Shown here: piece after piece, positions 26,790-36,957 of the stretch | Layout: each line of letters starts with the position of its first letter | Numbering within the stretch: the stretch's first letter is position 1 | NCBI GenBank assembly: GCA_017433295.1 | Contig: JAFRHL010000037.1 | Span: 94,900 to 158,899, forward strand | Length of the DNA: 64,000 nt | DNA from: Eubacterium sp. | GTDB taxonomy: Bacteria; Bacillota; Clostridia; Lachnospirales; Lachnospiraceae | Reading direction: 5' to 3' | Notes under the pieces: generated by a model | Told to the model about the DNA's origin: nothing | What the model saw: the letters and a program-made list of their open reading frames with translations, nothing else | Database searches by the model: none | Program-made: the position numbers and the translations under genes

Positions 26790-28103
26790 ATGGAACAGTA
26801 TATTATGAAGGGCGGCAGTCCTCTGGTTGGCGAGGTAGTTATTGGCGGCGCGAAGAATGCGGCTTTGGGTATTCTGGCATCTGCCATCATGACGGATGGA
26901 GAGTGTCTTATTGATAATATGCCCGATGTCAGAGATATTAACGTTCTCCTTCATGCCATGGAGGGAATCGGAGCGCGGGTCGTAAGGAAAGGACTCCATG
27001 AAGTACTGATCAGCGGAAAGAGTATTGACTCCGGCGGCGGCCTGGTGGTCGATAATGAGTATATAAGAAAGATAAGAGCTTCCTATTACCTGATAGGAGC
27101 TTTGCTTGGAAAGTATAAGAAGGCCCAGGTGGTCCTCCCCGGAGGCTGTGATATCGGAAGCAGACCCATAGACCAGCATCTGAAGGGATTTCGGGCTCTG
27201 GGAGCCAATGTTAAGATCGAACATGGAATGATCATTGCCCAGGCAGACCACCTGAGGGGAAACCACATATATCTGGATGTAGTCTCCGTAGGTGCCACCA
27301 TCAACATCATGATGGCGGCTTCCATGGCGGACGGGAATACCATCATTGAGAATGCCGCCAAGGAGCCCCATATCGTTGACGTGGCCAACTTTTTGAACAG
27401 CATGGGGGCCAATATCAAGGGCGCCGGTACAGATGTTATCCGGATCAAAGGGGTTACCCGTTTCCACAACACGGAGTATTCGATTATTCCGGACCAGATC
27501 GAGGCGGGAACCTTTATGATGGCTGCGGCGGCTACTCATGGAGATATTCTTGTGAAGAATGTCATTCCCAAGCATCTTGAGGCCATTTCTGCCAAGCTCA
27601 CTGAGATCGGGGCAGAGGTGGAGGAATCGGACGACGCTGTCCGGGTCGTGGCCACCAGAAGGCTCAAGCACACCCAGATCAAGACCCTTCCCTATCCGGG
27701 ATTTCCTACGGATATGCAGCCCCAGATGGCCATAACTCTGGGCCTGTCCAAGGGCACAAGTATTATTACCGAGAGCATCTTTGAGAACCGATTCCGCTAT
27801 GTGGAGGAGCTTCGGCGCATGGGTGCGAATTTTAAAGTGACCGACGGCAACACGGCCATTATTACGGGCGTGGAGAGATATACAGGCGCCGTGGTGGCGG
27901 CACCGGATCTGCGGGCCGGAGCAGCCCTGGTAATCGCGGGACTTGCCGCGGAAGGCTATACCACCGTAACCCAGATCGGTTATATTCAAAGAGGCTATGA
28001 GCGCTTTGATGAGAAGCTCAGGGAACTGGGGGGCATGATCGAGAAGGTCGATTCCGAGAAGGATGCCAACAAGTTCCGTTTTAAAACAGGAACAGCCAAC
28101 TGA
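26790..28103 (+). CDS. murA: UDP-N-acetylglucosamine 1-carboxyvinyltransferase
   Basis: A 437-residue MurA that transfers enolpyruvate from PEP to UDP-GlcNAc, the first step of peptidoglycan synthesis and the fosfomycin target. The catalytic Cys is kept in L-P-G-G-C-D-I-G-S-R-P (about residue 119), so it should be fosfomycin-sensitive at this site. K-N-A-A-L (about 22) and D-Q-I-E-A-G-T-F-M (about 235) also match. AGAGGTG precedes the ATG. It is preceded by an unusually long leader and followed by metK after 73 nt. Confidence 0.95.
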   Translation: MEQYIMKGGSPLVGEVVIGGAKNAALGILASAIMTDGECLIDNMPDVRDINVLLHAMEGIGARVVRKGLHEVLISGKSIDSGGGLVVDNEYIRKIRASYYLIGALLGKYKKAQVVLPGGCDIGSRPIDQHLKGFRALGANVKIEHGMIIAQADHLRGNHIYLDVVSVGATINIMMAASMADGNTIIENAAKEPHIVDVANFLNSMGANIKGAGTDVIRIKGVTRFHNTEYSIIPDQIEAGTFMMAAAATHGDILVKNVIPKHLEAISAKLTEIGAEVEESDDAVRVVATRRLKHTQIKTLPYPGFPTDMQPQMAITLGLSKGTSIITESIFENRFRYVEELRRMGANFKVTDGNTAIITGVERYTGAVVAAPDLRAGAALVIAGLAAEGYTTVTQIGYIQRGYERFDEKLRELGGMIEKVDSEKDANKFRFKTGTAN

Positions 28104-28176
28104 TCCATAAGAGGATTGCCGGACTGTTCCCAAGGATAAGAAACTATGTCACCGCCGGTGACGGATTGGAGAATAA

Positions 28177-29364
28177 ATGGAAAGAAAGTTATTTACATCA
28201 GAGTCTGTAACAGAGGGACATCCGGATAAGATGTGTGATCAGATCTCTGATGCCATATTAGATGCCCTGATGGAGAAGGACCCCATGAGCCGGGTTGCCT
28301 GTGAGACTTCCGTTACAACAGGCCTTGTCCTGGTCATGGGAGAAATCACCACCGATGCTTATGTGGATATTCAGAAGATCGTCCGGGATACAGTCCGGGA
28401 CATTGGATATACCAGAGGCAAGTTCGGATTTGACGCGGACACCTGCGGCGTTCTGGTGGCTCTGGACGAACAGTCCTCGGATATTGCCATGGGCGTGGAT
28501 AAGGCCCTGGAGGCAAAGGAAAACAAGATGTCAGATGAGGAGCTGGAGGCCATCGGAGCCGGTGACCAGGGAATGATGTTCGGATATGCCACCAACGAGA
28601 CCCAGGAGTATATGCCCTATCCCATCTGGCTGGCCCATAAGCTGTCAAGGCAGCTTACAAAGGTCAGAAAGGACGGCACGCTGCCCTATCTCCGTCCCGA
28701 CGGCAAAACCCAGGTCACCGTTGAGTATGACGTGGAAGGAAGACCCTCAAGGCTTGATGCCGTGGTCCTTTCCACCCAGCATGACCCGGATGTGACCCAG
28801 GAGCAGATCCGCCGGGATATAAAGAAGTATGTATTTGATGTCATCCTTCCTCCGGATATGGTGGATGAGGAGACCAGCTTTTTCATCAACCCCACAGGCC
28901 GGTTTGTCATCGGCGGCCCCCACGGGGACAGCGGCCTGACAGGCCGTAAGATCATTGTCGACACCTACGGCGGATATGCCCGCCACGGCGGCGGAGCCTT
29001 CTCGGGCAAGGACTGTACCAAGGTGGACAGAAGCGCTGCCTATGCAGCAAGATACGTTGCCAAGAACATTGTGGCGGCAGGACTTGCCGACAAGTGTGAG
29101 ATCCAGTTATCCTACGCCATAGGCGTTGCCCGTCCCACCTCCATCATGGTGGATACCTTCGGCACGGGAAAGATCTCTGAGGAAGATCTGGTAGCCATGA
29201 TCCGGGAACAGTTTGACCTGCGCCCGGCAGGCATCATAAAGATGCTTGACCTGCGCCGGCCCATCTATAAACAGACCGCAGCCTACGGACATTTCGGAAG
29301 AGACGATCTGGATCTTCCCTGGGAGAAGACCGATAAAGCGGAAGACCTGAAAAAGTATTTATAA
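28177..29364 (+). CDS. metK: S-adenosylmethionine synthetase
   Basis: A 395-residue enzyme that makes SAM from methionine and ATP. All family signatures are present: [12 protein letters not shown] at the start, [12 protein letters not shown] (about 126-137) and G-G-G-A-F-S-G-K-D-x-T-K-V-D (about 271-284). No SAM riboswitch fits in the 73-nt space upstream of it, so it may be expressed from the murA promoter. Confidence 0.97.
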   Translation: MERKLFTSESVTEGHPDKMCDQISDAILDALMEKDPMSRVACETSVTTGLVLVMGEITTDAYVDIQKIVRDTVRDIGYTRGKFGFDADTCGVLVALDEQSSDIAMGVDKALEAKENKMSDEELEAIGAGDQGMMFGYATNETQEYMPYPIWLAHKLSRQLTKVRKDGTLPYLRPDGKTQVTVEYDVEGRPSRLDAVVLSTQHDPDVTQEQIRRDIKKYVFDVILPPDMVDEETSFFINPTGRFVIGGPHGDSGLTGRKIIVDTYGGYARHGGGAFSGKDCTKVDRSAAYAARYVAKNIVAAGLADKCEIQLSYAIGVARPTSIMVDTFGTGKISEEDLVAMIREQFDLRPAGIIKMLDLRRPIYKQTAAYGHFGRDDLDLPWEKTDKAEDLKKYL

Positions 29365-29475
29365 TCAGATAGCTTCGATGGGGCTTGAAGATCCCTGTTG
29401 AATTTGCTTAAAAGATGTATCCTGGCGGCACAGCTGCCAGGATTCTTCGATTATAGAAGGATTAAAAGCTGCCGG

Positions 29476-29504
29476 GCAATCGCCGGGAGGATTTCGATTG
29501 ATTG
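29476..29504 (+). repeat. Dispersed TTTCGATTGAT element, copy 2
   Basis: GCAATCGCCGGGAGG followed by ATTTCGATTGATT, 26 nt upstream of the coaBC start codon. Confidence 0.65.
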
Positions 29505-29529
29505 GAATAAGGAAGGTGGAGAAAAGATT

Positions 29530-30741
29530 ATGTTAAAGGGAAAGACCGTTGTCCTGGGTGTGACAGGAAGTATCGCGGCTTATAAGATTGCAGGTCTTGC
29601 CAGCATGCTGGTCAAGGCCCACGCTGATGTACATGTCATTATGACCAAAAACGCTGTGAATTTCATCAATCCCATTACCTTTGAGACATTGACCAGTCAT
29701 AAATGTCTAGTGGATACATTTGACCGCAATTTTGAATTTCATGTAAGCCATGTGTCACTGGCCCAGAAGGCGGATATCATGATGATCGCCCCCGCCTCGG
29801 CCAATGTGATCGGAAAGGTGGCCCACGGGATCGCGGATGATATGCTCACCACAACCATTATGGCCTGTTCCGGCAAGGTGATGTTTTCCCCGGCCATGAA
29901 TGTGCATATGTACGAAAATCCCATATTACAGGATAACCTGAATACACTGCGCAGGTACGGCTATGAGGTCATTGAGCCGGCCGTGGGCTACCTGGCCTGC
30001 GGAGATACAGGAGCCGGAAAGATGCCCGAGCCGGAAGTCCTCTTCCAGTACATTTTAAGAGAGATTGCCTGTGAGAAGGATATGCAGGGCATCAGGCTGA
30101 TGGTGACCGCCGGACCCACCAGGGAGTCTCTGGACCCCGTCCGTTTTATCACAAATCATTCCACAGGGAAGATGGGATATGCCATCGCCAGGAGGGCCAT
30201 GCTCAGGGGGGCGGAGGTCACCCTAATCTCCGGGCCCGTTTCCCTGGATCCGGTTCCCTTTGTAAAGATGGTGCCGATTGTCACGGCGGAGGACATGTTC
30301 CGGGCCGTGAGCGAGGATTTTGAAAAGCAGGATATACTGATCAAGTCAGCGGCGGTGGCCGATTACCGGCCGGCGGTGGTCAGTGATGAAAAGGTAAAGA
30401 AAAAAGATGGCGATATGTCCATCGCTCTTGAGAGGACAAAGGATATTCTCGGATACATCGGACAGAATCGCAGAGACGATCAGGTGATCTGCGGCTTCTC
30501 CATGGAAACTCAGAACATGCTGGAGAATTCCCGTAAAAAACTCAAAAAGAAGAATTTAGATATGATCATCGCCAACAATCTGAAAGAGCAAGGCGCCGGA
30601 TTCGGTACGGACACCAACCGGGTGACCATCATCTCAGAAAAGGAAGAGAAGACCCCGGGCCTTCTGTCCAAGGAGGAAGTGGCGGATGTGATCCTTGATG
30701 AGATCCTGCTGCTGCTGAAAAAGAAACAGAGTTCTGAATAA
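29530..30741 (+). CDS. coaBC: Phosphopantothenoylcysteine decarboxylase / phosphopantothenate-cysteine ligase
   Basis: A 403-residue bifunctional enzyme of coenzyme A synthesis. CoaC (about 1-185) is a flavoprotein with G-V-T-G-S-I-A-A-Y-K, the P-A-M-N substrate motif and the flexible flap A-C-G-D-T-G-A-G-K-M. CoaB (about 190-400) starts M-V-T-A-G-P-T-R-E-S-L-D-P-V-R-F-I-T-N and includes the K-K-K-D..I-A-L-E-R-T-K-D-I-L stretch. I place the start at the ATG 29530 (MLKGKTV), because AAGGTGGAG precedes it and homologues start here; an open frame goes back to 29398 across a dispersed repeat. Confidence 0.93.
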   Translation: MLKGKTVVLGVTGSIAAYKIAGLASMLVKAHADVHVIMTKNAVNFINPITFETLTSHKCLVDTFDRNFEFHVSHVSLAQKADIMMIAPASANVIGKVAHGIADDMLTTTIMACSGKVMFSPAMNVHMYENPILQDNLNTLRRYGYEVIEPAVGYLACGDTGAGKMPEPEVLFQYILREIACEKDMQGIRLMVTAGPTRESLDPVRFITNHSTGKMGYAIARRAMLRGAEVTLISGPVSLDPVPFVKMVPIVTAEDMFRAVSEDFEKQDILIKSAAVADYRPAVVSDEKVKKKDGDMSIALERTKDILGYIGQNRRDDQVICGFSMETQNMLENSRKKLKKKNLDMIIANNLKEQGAGFGTDTNRVTIISEKEEKTPGLLSKEEVADVILDEILLLLKKKQSSE

Positions 30742-30787
30742 GAGCTATGATCATCTTGATCATTCCGATTAAAGAAGGAATACTATA

Positions 30788-31501
30788 ATGGTTAAAAATA
30801 AGAAAATATCAGTTGTTTATGAAGACGAAGCTGTCATAGTGTGTGAGAAACCCGCCGGTATGCCTGTGCAGTCTGATAAAAGCAGGGATATGGATCTGCA
30901 GACTTATCTGAAGCATAAGATCTATGAAAGGCAGGACTCCGGAGAGGAACCTTTCCTGGAGGCGGTCCACCGTCTTGACCGGCCTGTGGGGGGACTTATG
31001 GTATTTGCCAGGTCTAAAGAGGCGGCTGCGGCCCTGGGAAAACAGATCGAAAATAATGAATTTGAAAAGTGTTATCAGGCTGTGGTCTGCGGAAGTCCTG
31101 CTTCTGAAAGTGGAAGCATGGAGGACTACCTGAAGAGGGACGGCGCGAAAAATATCACAGAGATTGTGGACAGAGATACTCCGGGCGCGAAATACGCTGT
31201 ACTGGATTATGAGCTGATCGACCAGATCGAGACAAAGGAGGGAACCTTCTCCTGGCTGCTGATCATTCTTCATACTGGCAGGCATCATCAGATACGGGTA
31301 CAGTGTGCCGGCAGAAATATGCCCTTATATGGGGACACCAAGTATAATCCCAGGTATAGAAATATGAAGAAAAAGTATATGCAGCTGGGCCTGTATTCGA
31401 CCCGTCTTGCTTTTGATCATCCGCTGACGGGAGAAAGATTGACTTTTAAGACGGAACCCCGGGGAGAGGCCTTTGAGATGATGGATGTGGAGGCCTATTG
31501 A
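30788..31501 (+). CDS. RluD/RluA-type pseudouridine synthase
   Basis: A 237-residue RNA pseudouridine synthase. The catalytic Asp is in V-H-R-L-D-R-P-V-G-G (about residues 59-68) and the family R-H-H-Q-I-R-V-Q motif follows. It has no S4 domain at the N-terminus, so it is the short form; the RNA target is not predictable from sequence. AAGGAA lies before the ATG at 30788, 46 nt after coaBC. Confidence 0.9.
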   Translation: MVKNKKISVVYEDEAVIVCEKPAGMPVQSDKSRDMDLQTYLKHKIYERQDSGEEPFLEAVHRLDRPVGGLMVFARSKEAAAALGKQIENNEFEKCYQAVVCGSPASESGSMEDYLKRDGAKNITEIVDRDTPGAKYAVLDYELIDQIETKEGTFSWLLIILHTGRHHQIRVQCAGRNMPLYGDTKYNPRYRNMKKKYMQLGLYSTRLAFDHPLTGERLTFKTEPRGEAFEMMDVEAY

Positions 31502-31564
31502 TGCCTTGACAAAAGAGGGTGCTTCCTTTAGAATAAAATGCGGCCAAAAGCTGATGCGCGGCTT

Positions 31565-31595
31565 GCGCGAAATCGCCGGGGCGATTTCGATTGAT
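31565..31595 (+). repeat. Dispersed TTTCGATTGAT element, copy 3
   Basis: The best-formed copy: CGAAATCG and CGATTTCG are perfect reverse complements around a CCGGGG-type loop, followed by ATTGAT. It lies 37 nt upstream of proS. GCGCGGCTTGC just upstream is partly shared with the flank at 17956-17972. Confidence 0.75.
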
Positions 31596-31632
31596 GAAAA
31601 GATAATATTTTAAGAATAGAAAGGGTTAGATC

Positions 31633-33069
31633 ATGGCAAAAGAAAAGAAGCTGGTAGAACAGATCACTGCGATGGATCAGGATTTTGCCCAGTGGTACAC
31701 AGATGTGGTAATAAGGGCTGACCTGATCGCCTATTCCAATATAAGGGGATGTATGGTTATCCGCCCCAGAGGATATGCACTCTGGGAGAATATTCAGAGA
31801 GAACTGGACAGAAGGTTTAAGGAGACAGGTGTGGAGAACGTCTATCTGCCCATGCTGATCCCGGAGCATCTGCTTCAGATGGAGAAGGATCATGTGGAAG
31901 GTTTCGCGCCTGAGGTTGCCTGGGTAACCATGGGCGGCGAGGAGGAGCTGACTGAGCGTCTCTGCATTCGCCCCACATCCGAGACACTTTTCTGTGACCA
32001 TGTGAAGGATATCGTACACTCCTACAGAGACCTTCCGGTGGTTTATAATCAGTGGTGCTCCGTTCTTCGCTGGGAGAAGACTACCCGTCCTTTCCTCAGG
32101 TCCGCGGAATTTTTATGGCAGGAAGGGCATACCTTCCACGCCACTCCCGAGGAGGCCGAGGAGAGAACCATTCAGATGCTGAACGTATACGCAGATTTCT
32201 GCGAGGAGATCCTGGCCATCCCGCTGGTGAAGGGAAAGAAAACGGATAAGGAGAAGTTTGCCGGTGCGGAAGCTACCTATACCATCGAAGCTCTGATGCA
32301 CGACGGCAAGGCACTCCAGTCCGGCACCAGCCACAACTTCGGTTCAGGATTTGCGGATGCCTACGGTATCCAGTATACGAATAAAGATAATAAGTTATCT
32401 TCTGTATATGAGACCTCCTGGGGCCTGTCCACCCGTATTATCGGTGCCATCATTATGGTTCACGGTGATGACAGCGGACTGGTACTTCCGCCCCGGATCG
32501 CTCCCGTACAGTCCATGATCATTCCCATCCAGCAGAAAAAGGCGGGTGTTCTGGATAAAGCTTACGAACTTCGTGATATGCTGAAGGACCGGTTCGCCGT
32601 GAAGGTGGATGCCACAGATAAGTCTCCCGGCTGGAAATTCGCCGAGCAGGAGATCCAGGGTATTCCCACCCGTATTGAGATCGGACCCAAGGATATGGAA
32701 AAGAATCAGGCAGTGATCGTAAGGCGTGACACAAGGGAGAAGATCATTACACCTATTAATGAGCTTCCGGAGACACTGGACAGGGTGCTTGAAGAGATGC
32801 AGAAGGATATGTACGACAGGGCAAAGGCCCATCTGACTGCCAATACCCGCGTTGCCGGCAGCTGGGAGGAATTCCAGGATATCCTTAATACTAAGCAGGG
32901 ATTCATCCGGGCCATGTGGTGCGGCGACCAGGAGTGTGAGGAGGCCATTAAGGAAGAGACCGGTGCCACCACACGCTGTATGCCTTTTAAGCAGACGAAG
33001 CATGGTGATGTCTGCGTTCATTGCGGAAAACCGGCTAAAGCGGAAGTATACTTCGGAAAGGCATACTAA
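31633..33069 (+). CDS. proS: Prolyl-tRNA synthetase, short (archaeal/eukaryotic-type)
   Basis: A 478-residue class II synthetase that charges tRNA-Pro. The length and sequence (no inserted editing domain; [29 protein letters not shown]) place it in the archaeal/eukaryotic-type ProRS that many Clostridia use. The C-terminal zinc-like region (C..C-M-P-F..C-V-H-C-G-K-P) and the terminal Tyr fit that type. GAAAGGG lies before the ATG. No T-box fits in the 131-nt gap. A clear terminator follows. Confidence 0.95.
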   Translation: MAKEKKLVEQITAMDQDFAQWYTDVVIRADLIAYSNIRGCMVIRPRGYALWENIQRELDRRFKETGVENVYLPMLIPEHLLQMEKDHVEGFAPEVAWVTMGGEEELTERLCIRPTSETLFCDHVKDIVHSYRDLPVVYNQWCSVLRWEKTTRPFLRSAEFLWQEGHTFHATPEEAEERTIQMLNVYADFCEEILAIPLVKGKKTDKEKFAGAEATYTIEALMHDGKALQSGTSHNFGSGFADAYGIQYTNKDNKLSSVYETSWGLSTRIIGAIIMVHGDDSGLVLPPRIAPVQSMIIPIQQKKAGVLDKAYELRDMLKDRFAVKVDATDKSPGWKFAEQEIQGIPTRIEIGPKDMEKNQAVIVRRDTREKIITPINELPETLDRVLEEMQKDMYDRAKAHLTANTRVAGSWEEFQDILNTKQGFIRAMWCGDQECEEAIKEETGATTRCMPFKQTKHGDVCVHCGKPAKAEVYFGKAY

Positions 33070-33113
33070 TAATAACGCAGGCAGCAGATCTTAAGCTGCC
33101 TGCGTTATTATTT
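33070..33113 (+). terminator. Terminator after proS
   Basis: AATAACGCAGGCAGC / GCTGCCTGCGTTATT, a perfect 15-bp stem with a 9-nt loop (33071-33109), then ATTT. Confidence 0.8.
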
Positions 33114-33329
33114 GGGAAGAGAACATATCTAAGAATATGTATATGAAGATGCCGGTTCGCTTTTTTAAGTACCGATACCGCAGATATTTGATGTATTTCT
33201 GGTAATCTTGAATATTAAGCAATTATTCAGAAGTTTTGGGGGGCTATTAACATATAATTTCCTTTAAAAGGTAGATGTTTATTCTTTTAATTATGTAAAC
33301 ATCGTAAAAAGTGGGTATTTTACTTCTAA
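33114..33329. other. AT-rich spacer with no visible feature
   Basis: I see no open frame, RNA or clear promoter here. It is more AT-rich than the surrounding genes and leads into a gene remnant. Confidence 0.5.
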
Positions 33330-34349
33330 AATCAGAAATGTATTCACCATATCTTTACCTTTAAGAATTATCCGTTAGGGCTTTTCGGCCTGTCATTTCT
33401 GATGACGCTTATCTATATCTATTTCTGGCGTAAGCAGTTTGATGTTCATATGACGGTGTTTTCTGCCCTGGCTCATGACAATGTGTGTACTGAGGCTGTG
33501 TCAGATACAGGTCAGCCGCCGGGGCAGACTTGTGACCCTCCTATGTAATGCGGCTGTTTATCCCGCAGTCCTGACCATAGGTCATACGACCCTGTTTTAC
33601 AGGAAGCTGACTCTGGAGAAGGCCGGAGATATCTGGATTCAGCATAAGGTCTACGGCCCCTTCCACAGCTTATATTATATCTGTATCCTGTTATTCCTGG
33701 CGGCAGACCTGATAGCCATCTTCTACAGTTACCGGGTAAAGAGACAGGTGTCCAGGAGGATCCTGTTTCTTCTCTTTATTCCTATCCCCGTGTCGATGAT
33801 GGGATATTTTGCAAACCGCCATTTTCTTCAGATCGGCTATGAGCTGATGCCCCTAACCTATGCGCTTGCCCAGTTTGTGTATCTGCTGATCGCCCACAGG
33901 ATGGCCCTCTATAATGTCAGTGAGATGGTCATCGATTCGGAGGTGCAGTTCTCAGAAAGGCCGGTCTCTTTACGCCGGAAGAAAGAGAGAAGATGCAGAA
34001 GTATGCCGAAGAAGGGGCCAGGATGGTACATGAGATCCTCAGGGATATGGATAACGAAGCCTTTCGCCGCATCGCTGAAAATGTGGCCCATTACCACCAC
34101 GAGCGGGTGGACGGATCCGGCTATCCCGAGGGGTTAAAGGGCGGCCAGATCCCTCTGGAGGCCCGGATCATGGCCATCGCCGATGTGTATGATGCCCTGG
34201 TGAGCAAACGTGTCTATAAGGAGAAGTTTTCCTTCGAAAAGGCCGACCGCATTATCCTGGAGGGGATGGGCACCCGGTTTGATATGGGTTTGAAGGAGTA
34301 TTATGAGGAGGCAAGGCCCAGGCTGGAAGCATACTATGAATCAGAATAG
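33330..34349 (+). pseudogene. Decayed 7TM / HD-GYP signalling protein gene
   Basis: Three reading frames join to make parts of one protein. Part 1 (33330 to about 33480) encodes the first membrane helix of a His-kinase-type 7TM domain (GLFGLSFLMTLIYIYFW) and has no start codon. Part 2 (about 33480-33955) encodes later helices (PAVLTIGHTTLFYRKLTLE ... VYLLIAHRMALYNVSEM) in another frame; TM2-TM3 are missing. Part 3 (about 33960-34349) encodes the end of an HD-GYP phosphodiesterase domain (L-F-T-P-E-E-R-E-K-M, H-H-E-R-V-D-G-S-G-Y-P, A-R-I-M-A-I-A-D-V-Y-D-A-L). The sequence between membrane and HD-GYP parts, with the first HD pair, is deleted. The ancestor probably degraded cyclic di-GMP. Confidence 0.85.
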
Positions 34350-34414
34350 CGTGTCAGAGAAGAATAGAATGTCTGAGCAGAATAGCAGTGATTAACAGAT
34401 GAGAGGTGAACATA

Positions 34415-34900
34415 TTGATAAAATTTACATTGATGAAACAACTCTATTATGCCCTGGATCCCCGTGACATTCCACAGGTGCGGGAGAAGAGAGCTTCGGA
34501 TATATTCCACAGAACCCTGGATGTGACCCACCTGGGTCTTCCGGGGATTCGGGAGATGACGGTCCAGGAAAGATATCTGCCCTATTCACAGCTGTACCGT
34601 CTTTACATCAATGATGAAAAAGAAGAAGCAGATATCGGGGAGGACCGGGTCAGGGCACTGGTGCTGGCATTCTACAGATATTATCATCCGGATTACCTGA
34701 AGGAAGGGGTCGATCTTTCAAATATCGATTTACTTGAATGTTTTGAGGTGGACAGGATGCCGGGATATCATGACCGAAAATATGCCTATCGAGACCTGAT
34801 CACTATGGAGGATATCCGCAATGGAAAGCCGGATAAATGGAAGCAGAAACATGGGTTTCCGGGCCTGTCCTTCGCGAAGAAATATCAGGACAGAGAATGA
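34415..34900 (+). CDS. Uncharacterised protein next to a DUF89 protein
   Basis: About 161 residues. I do not recognise the family. It is a soluble, charged protein rich in Tyr, Asp and Arg, without signal peptide or membrane segment; R-D-I-P-Q-V-R-E-K-R near the start and a Lys-rich C-terminus are visible. The start is uncertain: TTG 34415 follows GAGAGGTG at good spacing, while GTG 34406 and ATG 34433 are alternatives. It ends 23 nt before the DUF89 gene, so the two are probably co-transcribed. Confidence 0.6.
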   Translation: MIKFTLMKQLYYALDPRDIPQVREKRASDIFHRTLDVTHLGLPGIREMTVQERYLPYSQLYRLYINDEKEEADIGEDRVRALVLAFYRYYHPDYLKEGVDLSNIDLLECFEVDRMPGYHDRKYAYRDLITMEDIRNGKPDKWKQKHGFPGLSFAKKYQDRE

Positions 34901-34923
34901 CATCTGGTGAGAGAGGGGAAGAA

Positions 34924-35835
34924 ATGATAAAACGGATCAAACAGATAGAACACCTGCAGCCTGAATGTATTACCTGTGTTCTGAATAAATATATCACAAA
35001 ATATCCAGAAGATATTTCAAAATCAGAAAAGATTGATTTTATGCAGGGAGTCATGACTCTTATGGCCAATGCTGAAAAATCGACAGCCATACCGGTGATC
35101 GTCAGAGATATCGATAAACTTAGAATTAAAATGTTCGGGGCTTCAGATGATTTCACAGAGATAAAAAAACATTTTAACTCCATACTGATGGACCAGCTTT
35201 CCAGCTTCCGTTCAAAAATAACAGAAGCAGAGGATCCGTTAATGTTTGCCATACAGCTGGCCCTGGCGGGTAACTATATTGATTTCGGCGCCCTGGATCA
35301 TGTGGATGAGGAGTATTTAAATCACTTGATCCTCGAAGCGCAGACATGGGCCCTTGATGAAGCTGCTTATTTGAAGCTAAAACAGGATCTGTCCAAGGGC
35401 AGACATCTGGTATACCTTACTGACAACTGTGGCGAGATCGTGATGGACAGGCTTCTTATCGAGCAGATCAAGCAGTTGTATCCAAAGATCACGGTTTTCG
35501 TCATTGTGAGGGGTAAGGATACTTTAAATGATGCCACCATGGATGATGCTGATCAGGTGGGGCTTACTGCCATGGAAGAAATTGCTCAGGTGACGGGAAA
35601 TGGGAACGACATCATGGGAACCTGGCTCCCCGAAGTATCGGCAGAAGCCATGGACATAATCAGAGGCGCAGATGTTTTGATCGCCAAGGGCCAGGCAAAC
35701 TTTGAGACCCTTCGCAAATGTGGACTGAATATTTATTATCTGTTCCTGTGCAAATGTGATCTTTACTCCAGCATGTTTCATGTACCCAGGCTGTCGGGTA
35801 TGCTGATCCATGAAATGGATATAAGAAATATTTAA
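34924..35835 (+). CDS. DUF89 / ARMT1-like damage-control phosphatase family protein
   Basis: A 303-residue DUF89 protein. The N-terminal C-I-T-C, the metal site D-N-C-G-E-I-V-M-D (about 162-170), and G-Q-A-N-F-E-T-L and L-C-K-C-D near the C-terminus are the marks of the family. Known members are metal-dependent phosphatases that remove damaged sugar phosphates or metabolites. I set the start at ATG 34924, behind GAGAGGGGAAG; an open frame runs up to 34837 inside the neighbour. It forms an operon with the unknown gene before it, and element C follows. Confidence 0.83.
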   Translation: MIKRIKQIEHLQPECITCVLNKYITKYPEDISKSEKIDFMQGVMTLMANAEKSTAIPVIVRDIDKLRIKMFGASDDFTEIKKHFNSILMDQLSSFRSKITEAEDPLMFAIQLALAGNYIDFGALDHVDEEYLNHLILEAQTWALDEAAYLKLKQDLSKGRHLVYLTDNCGEIVMDRLLIEQIKQLYPKITVFVIVRGKDTLNDATMDDADQVGLTAMEEIAQVTGNGNDIMGTWLPEVSAEAMDIIRGADVLIAKGQANFETLRKCGLNIYYLFLCKCDLYSSMFHVPRLSGMLIHEMDIRNI

Positions 35836-35912
35836 AAAAGGAGGCGTTACAGTTACAATCTGCCCATTCTTTAACGAATGGGCGAGAGCGTTACTGTAAC
35901 GCCTCCTTTTTC
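35834..35912. terminator. Nested hairpin element, copy C
   Basis: AAAAAGGAGGCGTTACAGTTAC pairs with GTTACTGTAACGCCTCCTTTTT around an inner CCCATTC / GAATGGG stem. With A-run and T-run at either end it reads as a bidirectional terminator between the DUF89 gene and the AIM24 gene. Confidence 0.88.
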
Positions 35913-35953
35913 ATAAAATACAACGATATCAGAATGTGCAGGCAGGATTGCCC

Positions 35954-36715
35954 TTACCGGATCGGTGCCATCCAGATGGTTCCCGTGCCGCGGTAGACAT
36001 TGACAAGGCCTTCTCCGCTGGCGGCTGATCCCACCAGGCTCTTTGTTGTTTTTTCCACAGTGAATTTCAGAGACGGACTCCAGGCGATGGCATAGGAGCC
36101 GTCTATTTTTATCACGTCGTTATTCAGGCGGATTTCTATAAGCTCGTCCCGGGGAACGGGGGACTCTATGGCAAAGGAGCCGGATCCGTTGAGGGAGAGG
36201 TTGAAAAGGCCTTCGCCGCCGAGCACAGCGGATGACATGGATTTACGGGATACGATCTTCATGTTGATGGTGGAATCGCAGGCCAGGAAGAGACCGTCTT
36301 CCAGTACAACGCCTTCGTTCCATTCATCGGTATTGGAAACGATCAGGTGCTTGTAGGTGGGTTCAAGGACCAGCAGGCCGGTACCCTGGTATTTGGGCTT
36401 TACGGCAGTTTCGCCGGATACCTTGCTGCCGATCAGCTTTTTGGCCAGATCTCCTGCCCCCTTGATGTCGGTGCCTGCTTTGAGATCCCCGGCAAACCAC
36501 TGCATTGCTCCTGACTGGATCACGGCGGCACTGTCGTTGAGGTTGATGGCCAGCTGCTTTTTGTGGATGTTCATCTGGGACATGAAGTAGGTCAGCTCGG
36601 CTGCGGAGGGGTCTACGCTGATATCGCGCAGATACTCTACAACATAATACTTTCCGTTTTCAAAAGAATGGACTTTTTTGGTTTCTGTTGATTCTAAAAA
36701 ATCTGTGGTCATCAT
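35954..36715 (-). CDS. AIM24 family protein
   Basis: A 253-residue AIM24/TIGR00266-type beta-rich protein (double-psi-like repeats; G-T-G-L-L-V-L-E-P, G-G-E-G-L-F-N-L..G-S-G and a final G-T-G-x-I-W-M-A-P). Bacterial members are uncharacterised; the yeast relative is mitochondrial. Two consecutive ATG codons (36715 and 36712) follow GAGGAGG. It has its own divergent promoter and is a single-gene unit. Confidence 0.85.
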   Translation of the reverse strand: MMTTDFLESTETKKVHSFENGKYYVVEYLRDISVDPSAAELTYFMSQMNIHKKQLAINLNDSAAVIQSGAMQWFAGDLKAGTDIKGAGDLAKKLIGSKVSGETAVKPKYQGTGLLVLEPTYKHLIVSNTDEWNEGVVLEDGLFLACDSTINMKIVSRKSMSSAVLGGEGLFNLSLNGSGSFAIESPVPRDELIEIRLNNDVIKIDGSYAIAWSPSLKFTVEKTTKSLVGSAASGEGLVNVYRGTGTIWMAPIR

Positions 36716-36804
36716 AATAGATTCCTCCTCATAAAATTTTTATCTTCATTTCTTTATCATGTCCGTCAGTATTTAAACCCGTGATAGCTATTTTTCTTCT
36801 TATT

Positions 36805-36834
36805 ATTATATAGCATATCTACAATATTGTCCAA
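36805..36834 (-). promoter_or_regulatory. Promoter of the AIM24 gene
   Basis: On the minus strand: TTGGAC (36834-36829), an 18-bp spacer, then TATAAT (36810-36805). Confidence 0.6.
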
Positions 36835-36857
36835 ATATTTTTCTGTATCAGAATCAG

Positions 36858-36886
36858 TTACATTATTTTGTTGAATGTGATATAAA
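36858..36886 (+). promoter_or_regulatory. Promoter of the clostripain-like gene
   Basis: TTACAT (36858-36863), a 17-bp spacer, then TATAAA (36881-36886), about 70 nt before the start codon and divergent from the AIM24 promoter. Confidence 0.5.
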
Positions 36887-36957
36887 TGTGTTAGAAACTG
36901 AGTTTATCTGGACTAAGACGGGATATTTACAGATGGGCCGGAGATAGGAGAGTATAT

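Noticed and set aside
28104-28176. SAM riboswitch before metK
   Set aside because: Only 73 nt and no four-helix junction or conserved core.
31502-31632. T-box leader before proS
   Set aside because: 131 nt with a dispersed repeat; no T-box sequence (TGGGTGG-type) or terminator.
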